Positions 27,807 through 37,071 of a DNA stretch of 64,000 nt are shown here, piece after piece (position 1 is the stretch's first letter; each line of letters opens with the position of its first letter). The stretch covers positions 1 to 64,000 of the forward strand of contig NZ_FNJI01000024.1 in the NCBI RefSeq assembly GCF_900104445.1, written 5' to 3'. A program made the translations under genes and the position numbers. Under the pieces are notes generated by a model. It saw only the letters and a list, made by a program, of their open reading frames with translations. It was not told the origin of the DNA and made no database searches. The DNA is from Desulforhopalus singaporensis (GTDB taxonomy: Bacteria > Desulfobacterota > Desulfobulbia > Desulfobulbales > Desulfocapsaceae).

Positions 27807-28586
27807 ATGATTGGTATATTTGATTCAGGCGTCGGCGGCATGACCGTTGCCCGCTCCATAGAGCTTGCCCTGCCTAACTATCCGGTAGTCTACCTTGGTG
27901 ATATTGCGCGTACCCCATACGGTTCCAAAAGTGCTGCGATCATAACCAACTACGCCATTGAAAACAGCGGTTTTCTGGTAGACAAGGGGGCAAAAGTTAT
28001 CGTTATCGCCTGCAGTTCGGCGTCCAGCGTCGCAACAGAACAGTTGCGCCGGGAATTTGATGTGCCGATTATCGAGGTCATCACCCCGGCGGTCCGGGAG
28101 GCAGCCAAAGTGACGAGGGGCAGAGTGGGCGTCATAGGAACCAGCGCGACCATCCGCAGCGAATCGTATCCACGACTTCTTACAAAGCAGGATCCTGCGC
28201 TCAAGGTCTACTCCAAGGCCTGTCCACTGCTCTGTCCCCTGGTCGAGGAAGGATGGACTGGCAGGCGGGAAACCAAGATGATTCTGCGGCGCTACCTTCA
28301 TGATCTCAAGAAACACCAGATCGACACCCTCATCCTCGGCTGCACCCACTACCCCCTGCTCAAACACCTCATCCAGCCGAGGATTGGTAAAAAAGTACAT
28401 TTAATAGACCCTGCCCAGGCGACAGCAGAAAATCTCAAAACATTTCTCGTGCAAAATCCCGTGGTGAAGGAAGAACCCTCCCACACCCCGGAGGACAACC
28501 TCTATTATGTGACCGACACCAGCCAATCGGCTACGGAAATCGCAACAAGGATTTTTCAGCGTGAGATGAAACTTTTGCCAGCATGA
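27807..28586 (+). CDS. murI: Glutamate racemase
   Basis: A 259-residue racemase supplying D-glutamate for peptidoglycan. The start MIGIFDSGVGGMTV and the two catalytic cysteines are present: Cys69 in IACSSASS and Cys179 in LGCTHYPLL. The usual motif around the first Cys is CNTAS. Here it is CSSAS, a variant that keeps the catalytic residue. It leads an apparent operon with lolA (8 bases downstream) and the radical SAM gene. Confidence 0.95.
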   Translation: MIGIFDSGVGGMTVARSIELALPNYPVVYLGDIARTPYGSKSAAIITNYAIENSGFLVDKGAKVIVIACSSASSVATEQLRREFDVPIIEVITPAVREAAKVTRGRVGVIGTSATIRSESYPRLLTKQDPALKVYSKACPLLCPLVEEGWTGRRETKMILRRYLHDLKKHQIDTLILGCTHYPLLKHLIQPRIGKKVHLIDPAQATAENLKTFLVQNPVVKEEPSHTPEDNLYYVTDTSQSATEIATRIFQREMKLLPA

Positions 28587-28593
28587 ATATCTT

Positions 28594-29292
28594 ATGAATA
28601 AAGCCATACTCTTCTTTGTCGTTTTTTTCGTTATTACCACAATTCCGTTTAACGTACAGGCCTCGGCGCCCGATGGTGAATTTCCCGAGGACATAGCCGC
28701 AAGAGTGCAGAGCCGGTACGACCGGATGGCCAGCCTCTCATTTGCCTTTCACCAGGAGACCGTAGGCGAAATTACCGGCAGGAACCAGAAAGGAAGCGGC
28801 CATGCCTTTTTTTTAAAAGACAATAGCGCTCCTAAAATGCGCTGGAACTATGAGTTGCCTAATCGCCAGGTGCTGCTTGGCGACGGCAAATTATTTTCCA
28901 TGTACTTTGAAAACCTGCAGCAGATGATTGTCACTCCGGCAGAAAACCTGGATACGGACCTTACCTACTCGTTTTTCACAGGAAAAGGGCGGCTGCTCCA
29001 TGATTTTCATATACGCCCGCCGGACAATGGAATTGACCACACCAAACAAGCGGACATTGCCATAATAAAGCTTATACCGGTCATTCCCCAGTCCCAGGTT
29101 CAGGATATACACCTGTTTGTCTCCGCCGACTCCCTGATCCGCAGAATCTCCATAAAGGATCACTTCGGGACAGTAACCACCATCAACATCAGCGATATAG
29201 AAGTGAACGCCCTGGCAAAGTCGAGCAGCGCCGAGCTGGACAAGATTTTTTCCTTCATCCCGCCTGAAGGAACAGAAATAATACGACAGTGA
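28594..29292 (+). CDS. lolA: Outer-membrane lipoprotein carrier protein LolA
   Basis: A 232-residue periplasmic protein with a signal peptide (cleavage near VQASA, about residue 25) and the LolA core: RYDRMASLSFAFHQE, KMRWNYELPNRQVLLGDGK, SFFTGKGRL. It takes lipoproteins from LolCDE to the outer membrane. It sits between murI and a radical SAM gene with almost no gaps, an envelope-related operon. Length is slightly above the E. coli protein. Confidence 0.88.
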   Translation: MNKAILFFVVFFVITTIPFNVQASAPDGEFPEDIAARVQSRYDRMASLSFAFHQETVGEITGRNQKGSGHAFFLKDNSAPKMRWNYELPNRQVLLGDGKLFSMYFENLQQMIVTPAENLDTDLTYSFFTGKGRLLHDFHIRPPDNGIDHTKQADIAIIKLIPVIPQSQVQDIHLFVSADSLIRRISIKDHFGTVTTINISDIEVNALAKSSSAELDKIFSFIPPEGTEIIRQ

Positions 29293-29293
29293 T

Positions 29294-31090
29294 ATGGACA
29301 GCCCTTTACCGTTTAAGGTGGCCCTTGTTTCGATGCCCTGGGCAATCGTCAATCGCCCCTCGGTCCAGTTGGCCACCCTGAAGAGCTACCTGCAGCTGCA
29401 ACAAGACATTCAAGTCGACAACTATCACCCGTATCTGTCAATCGCCGCATCCCTGGGTCCGTCGCGCTATACCGAAATTGCCCTTTCCGGCATGGGCGGA
29501 GAAGCACTTTTTGCTCCCCTTGTCTTCTCAGGGAAAAAATCCGACAGCAGGATCCTGTTCAACCATCTGCTGGCAAACAGCAGGAAAAAGCAGCCGGATT
29601 TTGATGAGATTGCGGCGACAGTCGCCACCGCATGCGACGACTGGTTGAAGACCTTTACCTGCTCCGATTACAGCCTGATCGGGTTTTCGGTCTGTTTCAA
29701 TCAACTCCTGCCTTCGCTTTATATGGCAAAACTGATAAAGCAAAAGTACCCGGCGGCGGCGATCGTCTTTGGCGGCTCATCGTGTTCGGGCGGGCTGGGG
29801 AAATCGCTTCTGGCCCACTTTCCCGAAATCGACTACGTGATAAGCGGAGAGGGAGAAAGGGCGCTGGAAGCACTCTGCTCCTTTGTAAAAGGCGATAGTG
29901 TGCATTTGCCGGAAAATGTTTTTCACAGCAGCGAGGAAGCGGCGACAAAGAGTATGTCCCTGGTCGATCTTAACCAACAGCCTCCGCCCGACTACGACGA
30001 CTATTTCCGCCAGATGCACCACCTTTTCACCAACCAGCCTTTTATCCCGGAAATTTCCCTGGAGTTCTCCCGGGGCTGCTGGTGGAACAAGTGCAGCTTC
30101 TGCAACCTCAACATCCAATGGCCGGACTACAGGTGGAAAAACGGCATGAAGATGGTGCAGGAGACGCTCGACCTTGCCCGCAGATACGAATTGCTGAACT
30201 TTAATTTTACCGATAATGCCCTGCCCCCCAAAGATGCTGATATTTTCTTTAGCGAAATCAAAAAACAGGCGATGGATTTCTCGTTTTTTGCCGAAATCAG
30301 GGCAACCCTCTTTCCCGACCGGCTAAGGCTCTATAAAGAGGGCGGTCTCAACACTGTCCAGGTCGGTATTGAGGCGCTGTCAACCTCCCTTCTTGAAAAA
30401 CTGAAAAAAGGCACCACCGCCATAGAAAACATAGCGGCAATGAAACACTGTTGCGAGCAGAACATAGCGCTCAAAGGCAACCTCATCGTCGAGTTCCCCT
30501 CGTCCTCTGACCACGAGGTGAGTGAGACCCTTGAAAACCTCGACTACGTGCTCCCCTACCCGCCGCTTGACACCGCTTCATTTTTCCTCGGGTTCGGCTC
30601 ACCGGTTCACAGCTATTTCCACGACTACGACATCCGCTCGCTGACAGTCCACTGCAAAAACAGGCAGTTGTTCCCGGAAAGGTACCAGAAATCAATGACC
30701 ATGATGCTACTAGGCTACCGCGGGGATCGAACCATCCAGCGAAAGAGATGGAAGCCGGTCATACAGAAGGTCAGGGCATGGAATGAGTTTCATGCCAACA
30801 GAATGAATTTGACCCCGCCGCTGAGCTACCGGGACGGCAAAACCTTTCTGATCATCCGCCAGGAACGTCCTCACGGACCGCCACTGCAGCACCGGCTGCG
30901 GGGACTATCAAGAAGGATATACCTGGCCTGCGGAGAAATAATCACGCTGGACAAGCTGCTTGAACTCTTTACAGAAGTCAGGCGGGATCGGCTCACACTC
31001 TTTATCGAATCGATGTGTTTGAAAAGGTTAATGTTTAAGGAGCAGGATAAAGTTATATCGCTTGCAGTGCGGCAGGAAACGTGTCGATAA
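29294..31090 (+). CDS. B12-binding-like radical SAM protein, RiPP maturation type
   Basis: A 598-residue protein resembling the rSAM_ocin_1 class of RiPP-maturation C-methyltransferases. The N-terminal VALVSMPWAIVNRPSVQLAT and IVFGGSSCSG form a cobalamin-binding-like fold. The radical SAM part begins at SRGCWWNKCSFCN (Cys262, 267, 270) and continues with GIEALSTSLLEKLKKG. Cys spacing is C-x4-C-x2-C, not C-x3-C-x2-C. It starts one base after lolA. No precursor-peptide gene is evident within a few hundred bases, so the substrate may lie elsewhere or may not be a peptide. Confidence 0.82.
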   Translation: MDSPLPFKVALVSMPWAIVNRPSVQLATLKSYLQLQQDIQVDNYHPYLSIAASLGPSRYTEIALSGMGGEALFAPLVFSGKKSDSRILFNHLLANSRKKQPDFDEIAATVATACDDWLKTFTCSDYSLIGFSVCFNQLLPSLYMAKLIKQKYPAAAIVFGGSSCSGGLGKSLLAHFPEIDYVISGEGERALEALCSFVKGDSVHLPENVFHSSEEAATKSMSLVDLNQQPPPDYDDYFRQMHHLFTNQPFIPEISLEFSRGCWWNKCSFCNLNIQWPDYRWKNGMKMVQETLDLARRYELLNFNFTDNALPPKDADIFFSEIKKQAMDFSFFAEIRATLFPDRLRLYKEGGLNTVQVGIEALSTSLLEKLKKGTTAIENIAAMKHCCEQNIALKGNLIVEFPSSSDHEVSETLENLDYVLPYPPLDTASFFLGFGSPVHSYFHDYDIRSLTVHCKNRQLFPERYQKSMTMMLLGYRGDRTIQRKRWKPVIQKVRAWNEFHANRMNLTPPLSYRDGKTFLIIRQERPHGPPLQHRLRGLSRRIYLACGEIITLDKLLELFTEVRRDRLTLFIESMCLKRLMFKEQDKVISLAVRQETCR

Positions 31091-31124
31091 ACCGGGATTG
31101 TTCTGGTTCACGCACCAACAATGC

Positions 31125-31152
31125 TTGCCACCCTGCCAATCTGTGATATAGT
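31125..31152 (+). promoter_or_regulatory. Putative sigma-70 promoter for S1-domain gene
   Basis: TTGCCA (31125-31130), 16 bases, TATAGT (31147-31152), about 100 bases upstream of the S1-domain gene. It is the best housekeeping-like promoter in this intergenic stretch. Confidence 0.45.
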
Positions 31153-31250
31153 TGGCCGTAACCTTTTTTCTCATATTGAGACGCAACCAAACCAGCGCCA
31201 GGCTCAAGCGAGCCGCGGCTAACCCCAAAACCACAGTTTGACAGGAAGAC

Positions 31251-32453
31251 ATGACAGAAGCAAACAGTGACAGCTTTGAGGATCTGTTCAAAGCACAACA
31301 GACCAGGAAAATCAGGCACCTCACCCCGGGGCAGAAAATCAAAGCAACCATCGTGGGCATAACCGAAGAGACCACATTTCTTGATGTGGGAGGCAAAAGC
31401 GAAGGTGTCTTGAACAGCTCCGAACTCAAAGACGGAGAAGGAAACATTTCCTATCAACTAGGAGATGTCCTTGATGTTTATTTTCTCCAGGCGAAAGCCT
31501 CCGAACAGCTTTTCACCATGAGAATCGGTTCGGGATCTTCCACTGCCCACCTGGAGGAAGCGTTCCGGTCATCAATCCCGGTTGAAGGTTTTGTCAAAGC
31601 GGAAATCAAAGGCGGCTTTGAGATCACCCTCGGCGGTAACGTACGGTCATTCTGTCCCTATTCCCAGATGGGAATTCGCCGGGTGGAAGATAGCGGCAAG
31701 GAATACCTTGAAACCCATATGCAGTTTCTGATCACCCGTTTTGAGGAGAACGGGCGCAACATAGTGGTATCCGCCAGAGCACTTCAGGAAGCCTTGAGAG
31801 AGGAGATGCGCGAGAAGCTGCGCAACACCCTCGAAGAGGGACAGACCATCGACGGAACCGTAAGCTCAATCCGCGACTTCGGCGCATTTGTCGATATCGG
31901 CGGTGTCGACGGACTGATCCCGATTTCCGAAATCGGCTGGTCAAGGGTGCAAAACGTGGCAGAGCATTTCACGGTGGGCCAGCAGGTAAAAGCGGTCATC
32001 AAAAAGCTCGACTGGGACAACAACAGGATATCTCTTAGTTATAAAGAAACCCAGGAAGACCCGTGGGAAAAAGCTGCCGCCAGTTTTGCCGAAGGCTCGA
32101 CCCATACGGGGACGGTGGCCAGACTTGCTCAGTTCGGGGCCTTTGTAACCCTCGCCCCAGGCATCGACGGCCTGATCCACATTTCGAAACTGGGAGCAGG
32201 CCGGAGGATCAATCACCCTCGGGAGGTGCTGGAGGAAGGCCAGGATATCGATGTCAAAATCGAGTCATTCGACCTGGCCGACAAGAGGATCGGCCTGGTA
32301 CCGGCAGATTACGTTTCCCAGGAAAGTGAACAGGAGCAGGAGCAAAAGGAATATCGTAAATTTATAGCCAAAAACAATGGCGCAAAAGAAAAGAAGACCG
32401 TCGGCAGTCTCGGTGCCCTGCTCCAGGAAAAACTGGCAAAAAAGAAAAAATAA
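31251..32453 (+). CDS. S1 RNA-binding domain protein (four S1-like repeats)
   Basis: A 400-residue cytoplasmic RNA-binding protein. S1-like repeats are at about 20-95 (GQKIKATIVGITEETTFLDV), 105-180 (weaker; GFVKAEIKGGFEITLGG), 195-270 (GTVSSIRDFGAFVDIGG) and 280-355 (GTVARLAQFGAFVTLAPGID). The last two are near-canonical. The charged Lys-rich tail ends in AKKKK. It is shorter than ribosomal S1 (six repeats) and probably an accessory S1-like translation or decay factor. It ends at a hairpin shared with the convergent MFS gene. Confidence 0.88.
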   Translation: MTEANSDSFEDLFKAQQTRKIRHLTPGQKIKATIVGITEETTFLDVGGKSEGVLNSSELKDGEGNISYQLGDVLDVYFLQAKASEQLFTMRIGSGSSTAHLEEAFRSSIPVEGFVKAEIKGGFEITLGGNVRSFCPYSQMGIRRVEDSGKEYLETHMQFLITRFEENGRNIVVSARALQEALREEMREKLRNTLEEGQTIDGTVSSIRDFGAFVDIGGVDGLIPISEIGWSRVQNVAEHFTVGQQVKAVIKKLDWDNNRISLSYKETQEDPWEKAAASFAEGSTHTGTVARLAQFGAFVTLAPGIDGLIHISKLGAGRRINHPREVLEEGQDIDVKIESFDLADKRIGLVPADYVSQESEQEQEQKEYRKFIAKNNGAKEKKTVGSLGALLQEKLAKKKK

Positions 32454-32483
32454 CAAGCCATCCCGACTCGTAAAGTGCATAAA

Positions 32484-32524
32484 AACATCCCGGCAACACT
32501 CGGGTTGCGTGTTACCGGGGTGTT
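32484..32524. terminator. Shared hairpin terminator between S1 and MFS genes
   Basis: A 16-bp stem with one mismatch (32484-32499 with 32509-32524) and a 9-base loop lies between two convergent stops. On the minus strand it is followed by TTTTT, so it is a good terminator for the MFS gene. On the plus strand only a weak T-stretch follows. Confidence 0.65.
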
Positions 32525-32544
32525 TGCCGAAAATGTTGCAAAAG

Positions 32545-33729
32545 TTACCCGCGGCCAGGGCTGCCAGCCTGTTTATCCCCGGATACTATCAGCATGCCAG
32601 CCAGCAGGCTCCCTCCCCCGACCGCCACGGCAGTGACATGATAAGCAGAAACAATACCCCACATGTTCATACTGGTGCCGGCAAGAATTGCCCCGGTAAA
32701 AACCCCGGCGCTCATTGCAAAACTGAACACCCCCATCATCGTGCCGTGCCCATACAGGTTTTTCGCCTCCAGCGATGCATATGCTCCGAGCAGCGCCCAG
32801 ACGCACGCCTCGGTCACACCGAGAAAGAGATAAGTTATTGCCATCATGGCAAAACTGTCGATGGACGGAATGACAAAAATAAGACCACTAAGGGCCAGCG
32901 AACTGCCTAAAAGAAGAGGGAGTTTACTTACGGTATCACCAATTCTGCCAAAAGGGATCTGGAATACGGCATTAACCAGGGTCCTGCAGGCGATGACAAT
33001 ACCGATCTGCAACCCGGTCGTCTCCTGCCAGGCCGACATCAGCAGGGGCAAAAAAGCCATGGTCGGAACCATCACGATCATGGTGGCATAGCGTGCAACA
33101 AGGATTCCGCAGGTTTTTCGACTGGAAAGCATTGCAGAAAAACCGGCCAGCAATTTTTTTTTCGTTACGCTTTTGGTCCCGTCATTGCCGGGCATGAAGC
33201 GAACAACCAGCAGCAGTGCCATAAAGCTGAGCAGTGCCATGGCATAGAACACCACACGAAGCCCAAAAAAATCGTAAATACAGCCGCCGATCACCGGACC
33301 GCAGCCAATACCACAGAAGATAGCTATATTGAGATAGCTCATATAACGCCCTTCATGTCCAGCTGGGGCGAGCAGACTCATATACGCCATGGCAATAGGC
33401 ACAATCATCGCCGATCCCACCCCGTGAAAGCCACGGATAGCGATCAGGTGAAAAACGGTATTCGCGGAGGGAATCATCAGTCCCACCAACCCGTATATGA
33501 GCAGACCGACCATGAGAAACCGTTTTCTCCCCCACTGATCGGAAAGACTTCCAACAACGGGTTGGAGCGCGCCCCTGGTGATAGAAAACGCGGCGATTAT
33601 CATCCCCAGGGCAAACCCGCCGGCACCGAGATCCTTGGCATAAACCGGCATAACCGGAACTATTATGCCTATCCCCAGCAAGGCGATGAATATCGACAGG
33701 AGCAGGGTTATCACGGTGTACTTCTTCAT
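32545..33729 (-). CDS. MFS transporter, DHA1-like
   Basis: A 394-residue 12-TM major facilitator. Motif A is present in the TM2-3 loop (GSLSDQWGRKRFLM), and the first helix TVITLLLSIFIALLGIGIIV with VPVMPVYA resembles TetA/DHA1 drug-proton antiporters. I chose the ATG at 33729 (GTG four codons upstream). Substrate unknown. Possibly an efflux pump. It is divergent from the hybrid kinase at 33981. Confidence 0.9.
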   Translation of the reverse strand: MKKYTVITLLLSIFIALLGIGIIVPVMPVYAKDLGAGGFALGMIIAAFSITRGALQPVVGSLSDQWGRKRFLMVGLLIYGLVGLMIPSANTVFHLIAIRGFHGVGSAMIVPIAMAYMSLLAPAGHEGRYMSYLNIAIFCGIGCGPVIGGCIYDFFGLRVVFYAMALLSFMALLLVVRFMPGNDGTKSVTKKKLLAGFSAMLSSRKTCGILVARYATMIVMVPTMAFLPLLMSAWQETTGLQIGIVIACRTLVNAVFQIPFGRIGDTVSKLPLLLGSSLALSGLIFVIPSIDSFAMMAITYLFLGVTEACVWALLGAYASLEAKNLYGHGTMMGVFSFAMSAGVFTGAILAGTSMNMWGIVSAYHVTAVAVGGGSLLAGMLIVSGDKQAGSPGRG

Positions 33730-33791
33730 CTGTCCACCCACAAAATAGAATTATAACTTATTGTTTTACCAGATAAAATCAACTCATCACA

Positions 33792-33821
33792 TTGACAAAA
33801 AAAGACCGAAGGGACTACTAT
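33792..33821 (+). promoter_or_regulatory. Putative sigma-70 promoter for hybrid kinase
   Basis: A consensus TTGACA (33792-33797), 18 bases, then TACTAT (33816-33821). The kinase gene begins about 160 bases downstream. Confidence 0.5.
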
Positions 33822-33980
33822 AGTTGCAAATCTCATGGAGTCAATCAGTCTTTTTTTGATTTATGGAACGAATAGGGTATAATTGCCGCTAACCCTGATA
33901 CCGCAATCACCGATTTTACCGGCAGCTCACCTGTCGACTGGCTGGCTTTCATAAAAATAATCACCACAAATCACAACGAA

Positions 33981-36041
33981 ATGGCTTTTTTCATCAAATC
34001 CCGCCATACCGTTTACCTCCTGAGCGTGTTCTTCGCCGCCTATTCGATCATTGCCCTCACCTACATCAATCGTAACAACAGTGATCTCAAAAATGAGTTT
34101 GCCCATCATGCGGTTGTTATCTCCGATGATATATGGGCGCTCAACAAAGAGGGGGCCAATGCCTACCTGCAGCTTGTGGCGTATAAGGATCACTTCAGTT
34201 CCATAAGAGTATCCATACCGGGCGATCCCTCTTACCTCAATGTCGATTCCCCTCCTCTTTCTGGCCTTTTCGGCCTGCTTGAAAAGCTCAACCTTATCTG
34301 GAAACGCCAGCTCTCTTCTGCTATCGAATACAAGGGACAGTTGATTGGCCACCTTTTCGGGACCAAGTATGTAAGAACGTTCTTTCCACTTGTAAATATT
34401 CTTATTTTCATGCTGTTCGGGCTGCTTCTCGTTGTTTTCGTGATTTCCCAGGCGGCTGGCAACAAAATGCTGAAAAAACAGGTGGAAGAGCGGAGCCTGC
34501 ACCTGAGAAGAACCCGGAAGAGATTTCAGGATCTGATCAACATGCTGCCGGAAATGGTACTGGAAACCGACACCGACGGCTTTATAATCTACGGCAACGA
34601 TACCGCCCGCACCAACCTCAAGCTGACCCCTGGAGAATTCTTTGACTTTCTTGATTTCATCGACGCCAAAAACCGCGCTCAGGTACAGCAGGAATTCCAA
34701 AAATCACTCGAGGGCAGCAATTCTCATCTTCTTGAATGCAACATGGTGGTTAAAAACGGGAAAATGATTCCCGTGCTGCTGCGCATCTCCCCCGTTCACC
34801 GGGACGATGAAGTGTCGGGAACACTGATGATCGCCATAGATATTACGAGACACCGGGAGATGGAGAAACAGCTCCAGCAGGACCAGAAGATGAAGACCAT
34901 AGGTATCATGGCGGGCGGAGTCGCCCACGATCTCAACAATATTCTCTCCGGCATAATAAGTTACCCGGAATTCCTGCTGCTGGATCTGGAAAAAAACAGT
35001 GAAATGCGCAAACCTCTGGAGGCCATCAGGCAGGCGGGTCTTGACGCCGCCCGGGTGGTTTCTGACCTGCTCACCGTTGCCAGGGGGACCGCTGTCGACA
35101 CGGAGACTACCAACCTCAACGACCTGATAGTCCATTATCTCGATTCACCTGACTTCAAACAACTCACGCAGCAATATCCGCATATAACCGTCACGACCTT
35201 TCTCGCAGAGAAGCTGCCCAGTGTCGATTGCTCTCCCATCCATATACGCAAGTGTCTGATGAACCTGATAAGGAACGGATTTGAGGCAATTTCCAGCGAG
35301 GGAACAATAGAGATCCGTACAGCACAGAGCCCGGCCCTCCCGGACTCGTGTGTTTCTGCCACCACCACTTCATGCATCCTCAGCCAGTCGCCCCCCCATG
35401 ACGATTACGTACGAATAAGCATCTGTGACACCGGAATCGGCATAGACCCCCAGGAAATCGAACAGATTTTCGAGCCATTCTACAGCAAGAAGGTCATGGG
35501 AAGAAGCGGATCGGGCCTGGGCCTTACCGTGGTCAGGAATACCGTTTGCGAACACGGCGGCTCAATCAACGTCAGAAGCGGTAACGATAAGACCTGTTTT
35601 GATATATATTTTCCAGGGATCGAGAGCATGGTGCCCTCCAGGACCGAGCAAAAAAACTGGCGCGAATTTCTCGGTCACGGACAGACGGTACTGGTCATAG
35701 ACGATGAATACAGGCAACGAATCATCGCCCAGAAGCTGCTTGAGACACTGAACTACAAGGTAGTAACCGTTTCATCGGGAGAAAACGCCGTCGAATATCT
35801 GAAGAACAACCCGACCGAACTTCTGCTTCTTGACATGATAATGTCTCCGGGGCTCAACGGCCGCAGGACGTACGAACAGATCCTGAAACACCACCCGGAC
35901 CAGAGAGCGGTCATAGTAAGCGGCTATGCCGAAGACGACGATGTGGAGGCAACCCTAAAAATGGGTGCCAGTTCATTTGTCGCCAAGCCATATACCCTGG
36001 AACGCCTCGGTTCTGCAATATACAACACCATCAATCCATGA
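33981..36041 (+). CDS. Hybrid sensor histidine kinase with PAS and receiver domains
   Basis: A 686-residue membrane sensor. TM1 is about 11-29, a periplasmic domain about 30-132, TM2 about 134-157. A PAS domain follows (about 180-290), then HisKA with the phospho-acceptor His316 (GGVAHDLNN), an HATPase (NLIRNGFEA, DTGIGIDPQE, GRSGSGLGLT) and a C-terminal receiver with Asp618 (LLLLDMIM) and a conserved Lys near 669. No separate output regulator is adjacent. The next gene, a periplasmic amino-acid-binding-like protein, is 67 bases downstream and may present a ligand to the sensor. Confidence 0.93.
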   Translation: MAFFIKSRHTVYLLSVFFAAYSIIALTYINRNNSDLKNEFAHHAVVISDDIWALNKEGANAYLQLVAYKDHFSSIRVSIPGDPSYLNVDSPPLSGLFGLLEKLNLIWKRQLSSAIEYKGQLIGHLFGTKYVRTFFPLVNILIFMLFGLLLVVFVISQAAGNKMLKKQVEERSLHLRRTRKRFQDLINMLPEMVLETDTDGFIIYGNDTARTNLKLTPGEFFDFLDFIDAKNRAQVQQEFQKSLEGSNSHLLECNMVVKNGKMIPVLLRISPVHRDDEVSGTLMIAIDITRHREMEKQLQQDQKMKTIGIMAGGVAHDLNNILSGIISYPEFLLLDLEKNSEMRKPLEAIRQAGLDAARVVSDLLTVARGTAVDTETTNLNDLIVHYLDSPDFKQLTQQYPHITVTTFLAEKLPSVDCSPIHIRKCLMNLIRNGFEAISSEGTIEIRTAQSPALPDSCVSATTTSCILSQSPPHDDYVRISICDTGIGIDPQEIEQIFEPFYSKKVMGRSGSGLGLTVVRNTVCEHGGSINVRSGNDKTCFDIYFPGIESMVPSRTEQKNWREFLGHGQTVLVIDDEYRQRIIAQKLLETLNYKVVTVSSGENAVEYLKNNPTELLLLDMIMSPGLNGRRTYEQILKHHPDQRAVIVSGYAEDDDVEATLKMGASSFVAKPYTLERLGSAIYNTINP

Positions 36042-36108
36042 TATGGTCTACGCTTACTCTTTGCTGACTGGTCCTGACAGACAAGTTTATTAATACTGGA
36101 GCCAAATA

Positions 36109-36987
36109 ATGAAACCGACCGTGTTGCGTTACCTGTTTGTCACCATCCTGTTCGCCGTGTTTTTTTCCCCTCAGCAACCTTTTGCGGCCAATCCCCTGAT
36201 CTGGCTCGAAGCTGATGCCCCGCCGTTTTTCATTCATGACGGTCCGTACCAGGGACAGGGATATGAAGACCTGATAACCGATATCGTTACCAACCATCTC
36301 CCCCAATACCAGCACATTCGCATGAAGGCAAATATCTCACGGCACTACCAGCAATGGAAACAGGGAGAGCCGGCCTGCAGTCTTGCCATGTTCAAGACCC
36401 CCGAAAGGATGGAGTTCGCCTACTTTTCAATTCCAAGCGTATTCACCCTTCCCGCGGTTCTCATTATCACCAAGGACAGATATGAGAGTTTCGGCGGGAG
36501 CAAGACTGTAAGCCTGGAGGAGATTCTCTTGTCGGGCAACTTTGTAGTCGGCCGCTCGGAAAACCGCTCCTACGGTCAGGAGTTTGACAACGTGCTCGAC
36601 AAGTTCGGCACCGACAAAAACATCTTTTCCTATGAAGGACCGCAGCTCTCCGAAAATCTATTCAGGATGCTGACCGCAGGACGCATCGACGCCCTGCCGG
36701 GGCTCCCCGAAGAAGCCATGTACCTGGCAGAGTCTCTTGGGCATCGAGATAAGATAATGACCCTCAATATTGTCGAAAACCAGGACAACCACAACGCGTC
36801 TCTTAGCTATGTGGCATGCTCGAAGAATGAGTGGGGCAAGAAGGCCATAAGCGCGATCAACGAGGTACTGCTCCGACAGCGTCCCACCGCAGAGTACAGG
36901 GCAGCCTACGAGCGCTGGCTCGACCCCAGCAGCATCGAGCAATACCGGAAGCTGTACCGGGAAATACTCCTCAACACCAATGAGTGA
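36109..36987 (+). CDS. Periplasmic substrate-binding protein, family 3-like (TIGR02285-like)
   Basis: A 292-residue exported protein: signal peptide about 1-26 (ending PFAA), then a type-II periplasmic binding fold (WLEADAPPFFIHDGPYQGQG, GYEDLITDIV, CSLAMFKTPERMEFAYFS). It resembles solute-binding proteins of polar amino-acid transporters and the TIGR02285 group, but there are no ABC permease or ATPase genes nearby. Together with the upstream hybrid kinase it more likely acts in sensing than in uptake. The ligand is unknown. Confidence 0.82.
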   Translation: MKPTVLRYLFVTILFAVFFSPQQPFAANPLIWLEADAPPFFIHDGPYQGQGYEDLITDIVTNHLPQYQHIRMKANISRHYQQWKQGEPACSLAMFKTPERMEFAYFSIPSVFTLPAVLIITKDRYESFGGSKTVSLEEILLSGNFVVGRSENRSYGQEFDNVLDKFGTDKNIFSYEGPQLSENLFRMLTAGRIDALPGLPEEAMYLAESLGHRDKIMTLNIVENQDNHNASLSYVACSKNEWGKKAISAINEVLLRQRPTAEYRAAYERWLDPSSIEQYRKLYREILLNTNE

Positions 36988-37071
36988 GGCGACCACTGTA
37001 CCGTACGGCACCCCAACATCCGCGCCGGACTACCACCTTTTTATCAACACTTCAACTCCTGTATAAACCTT

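Noticed and set aside
31121-31222. 33-codon plus-strand frame right after the RiPP-type radical SAM gene, considered as precursor peptide
   Set aside because: No ribosome site, and the stretch contains a good sigma-70 promoter for the S1-domain gene.
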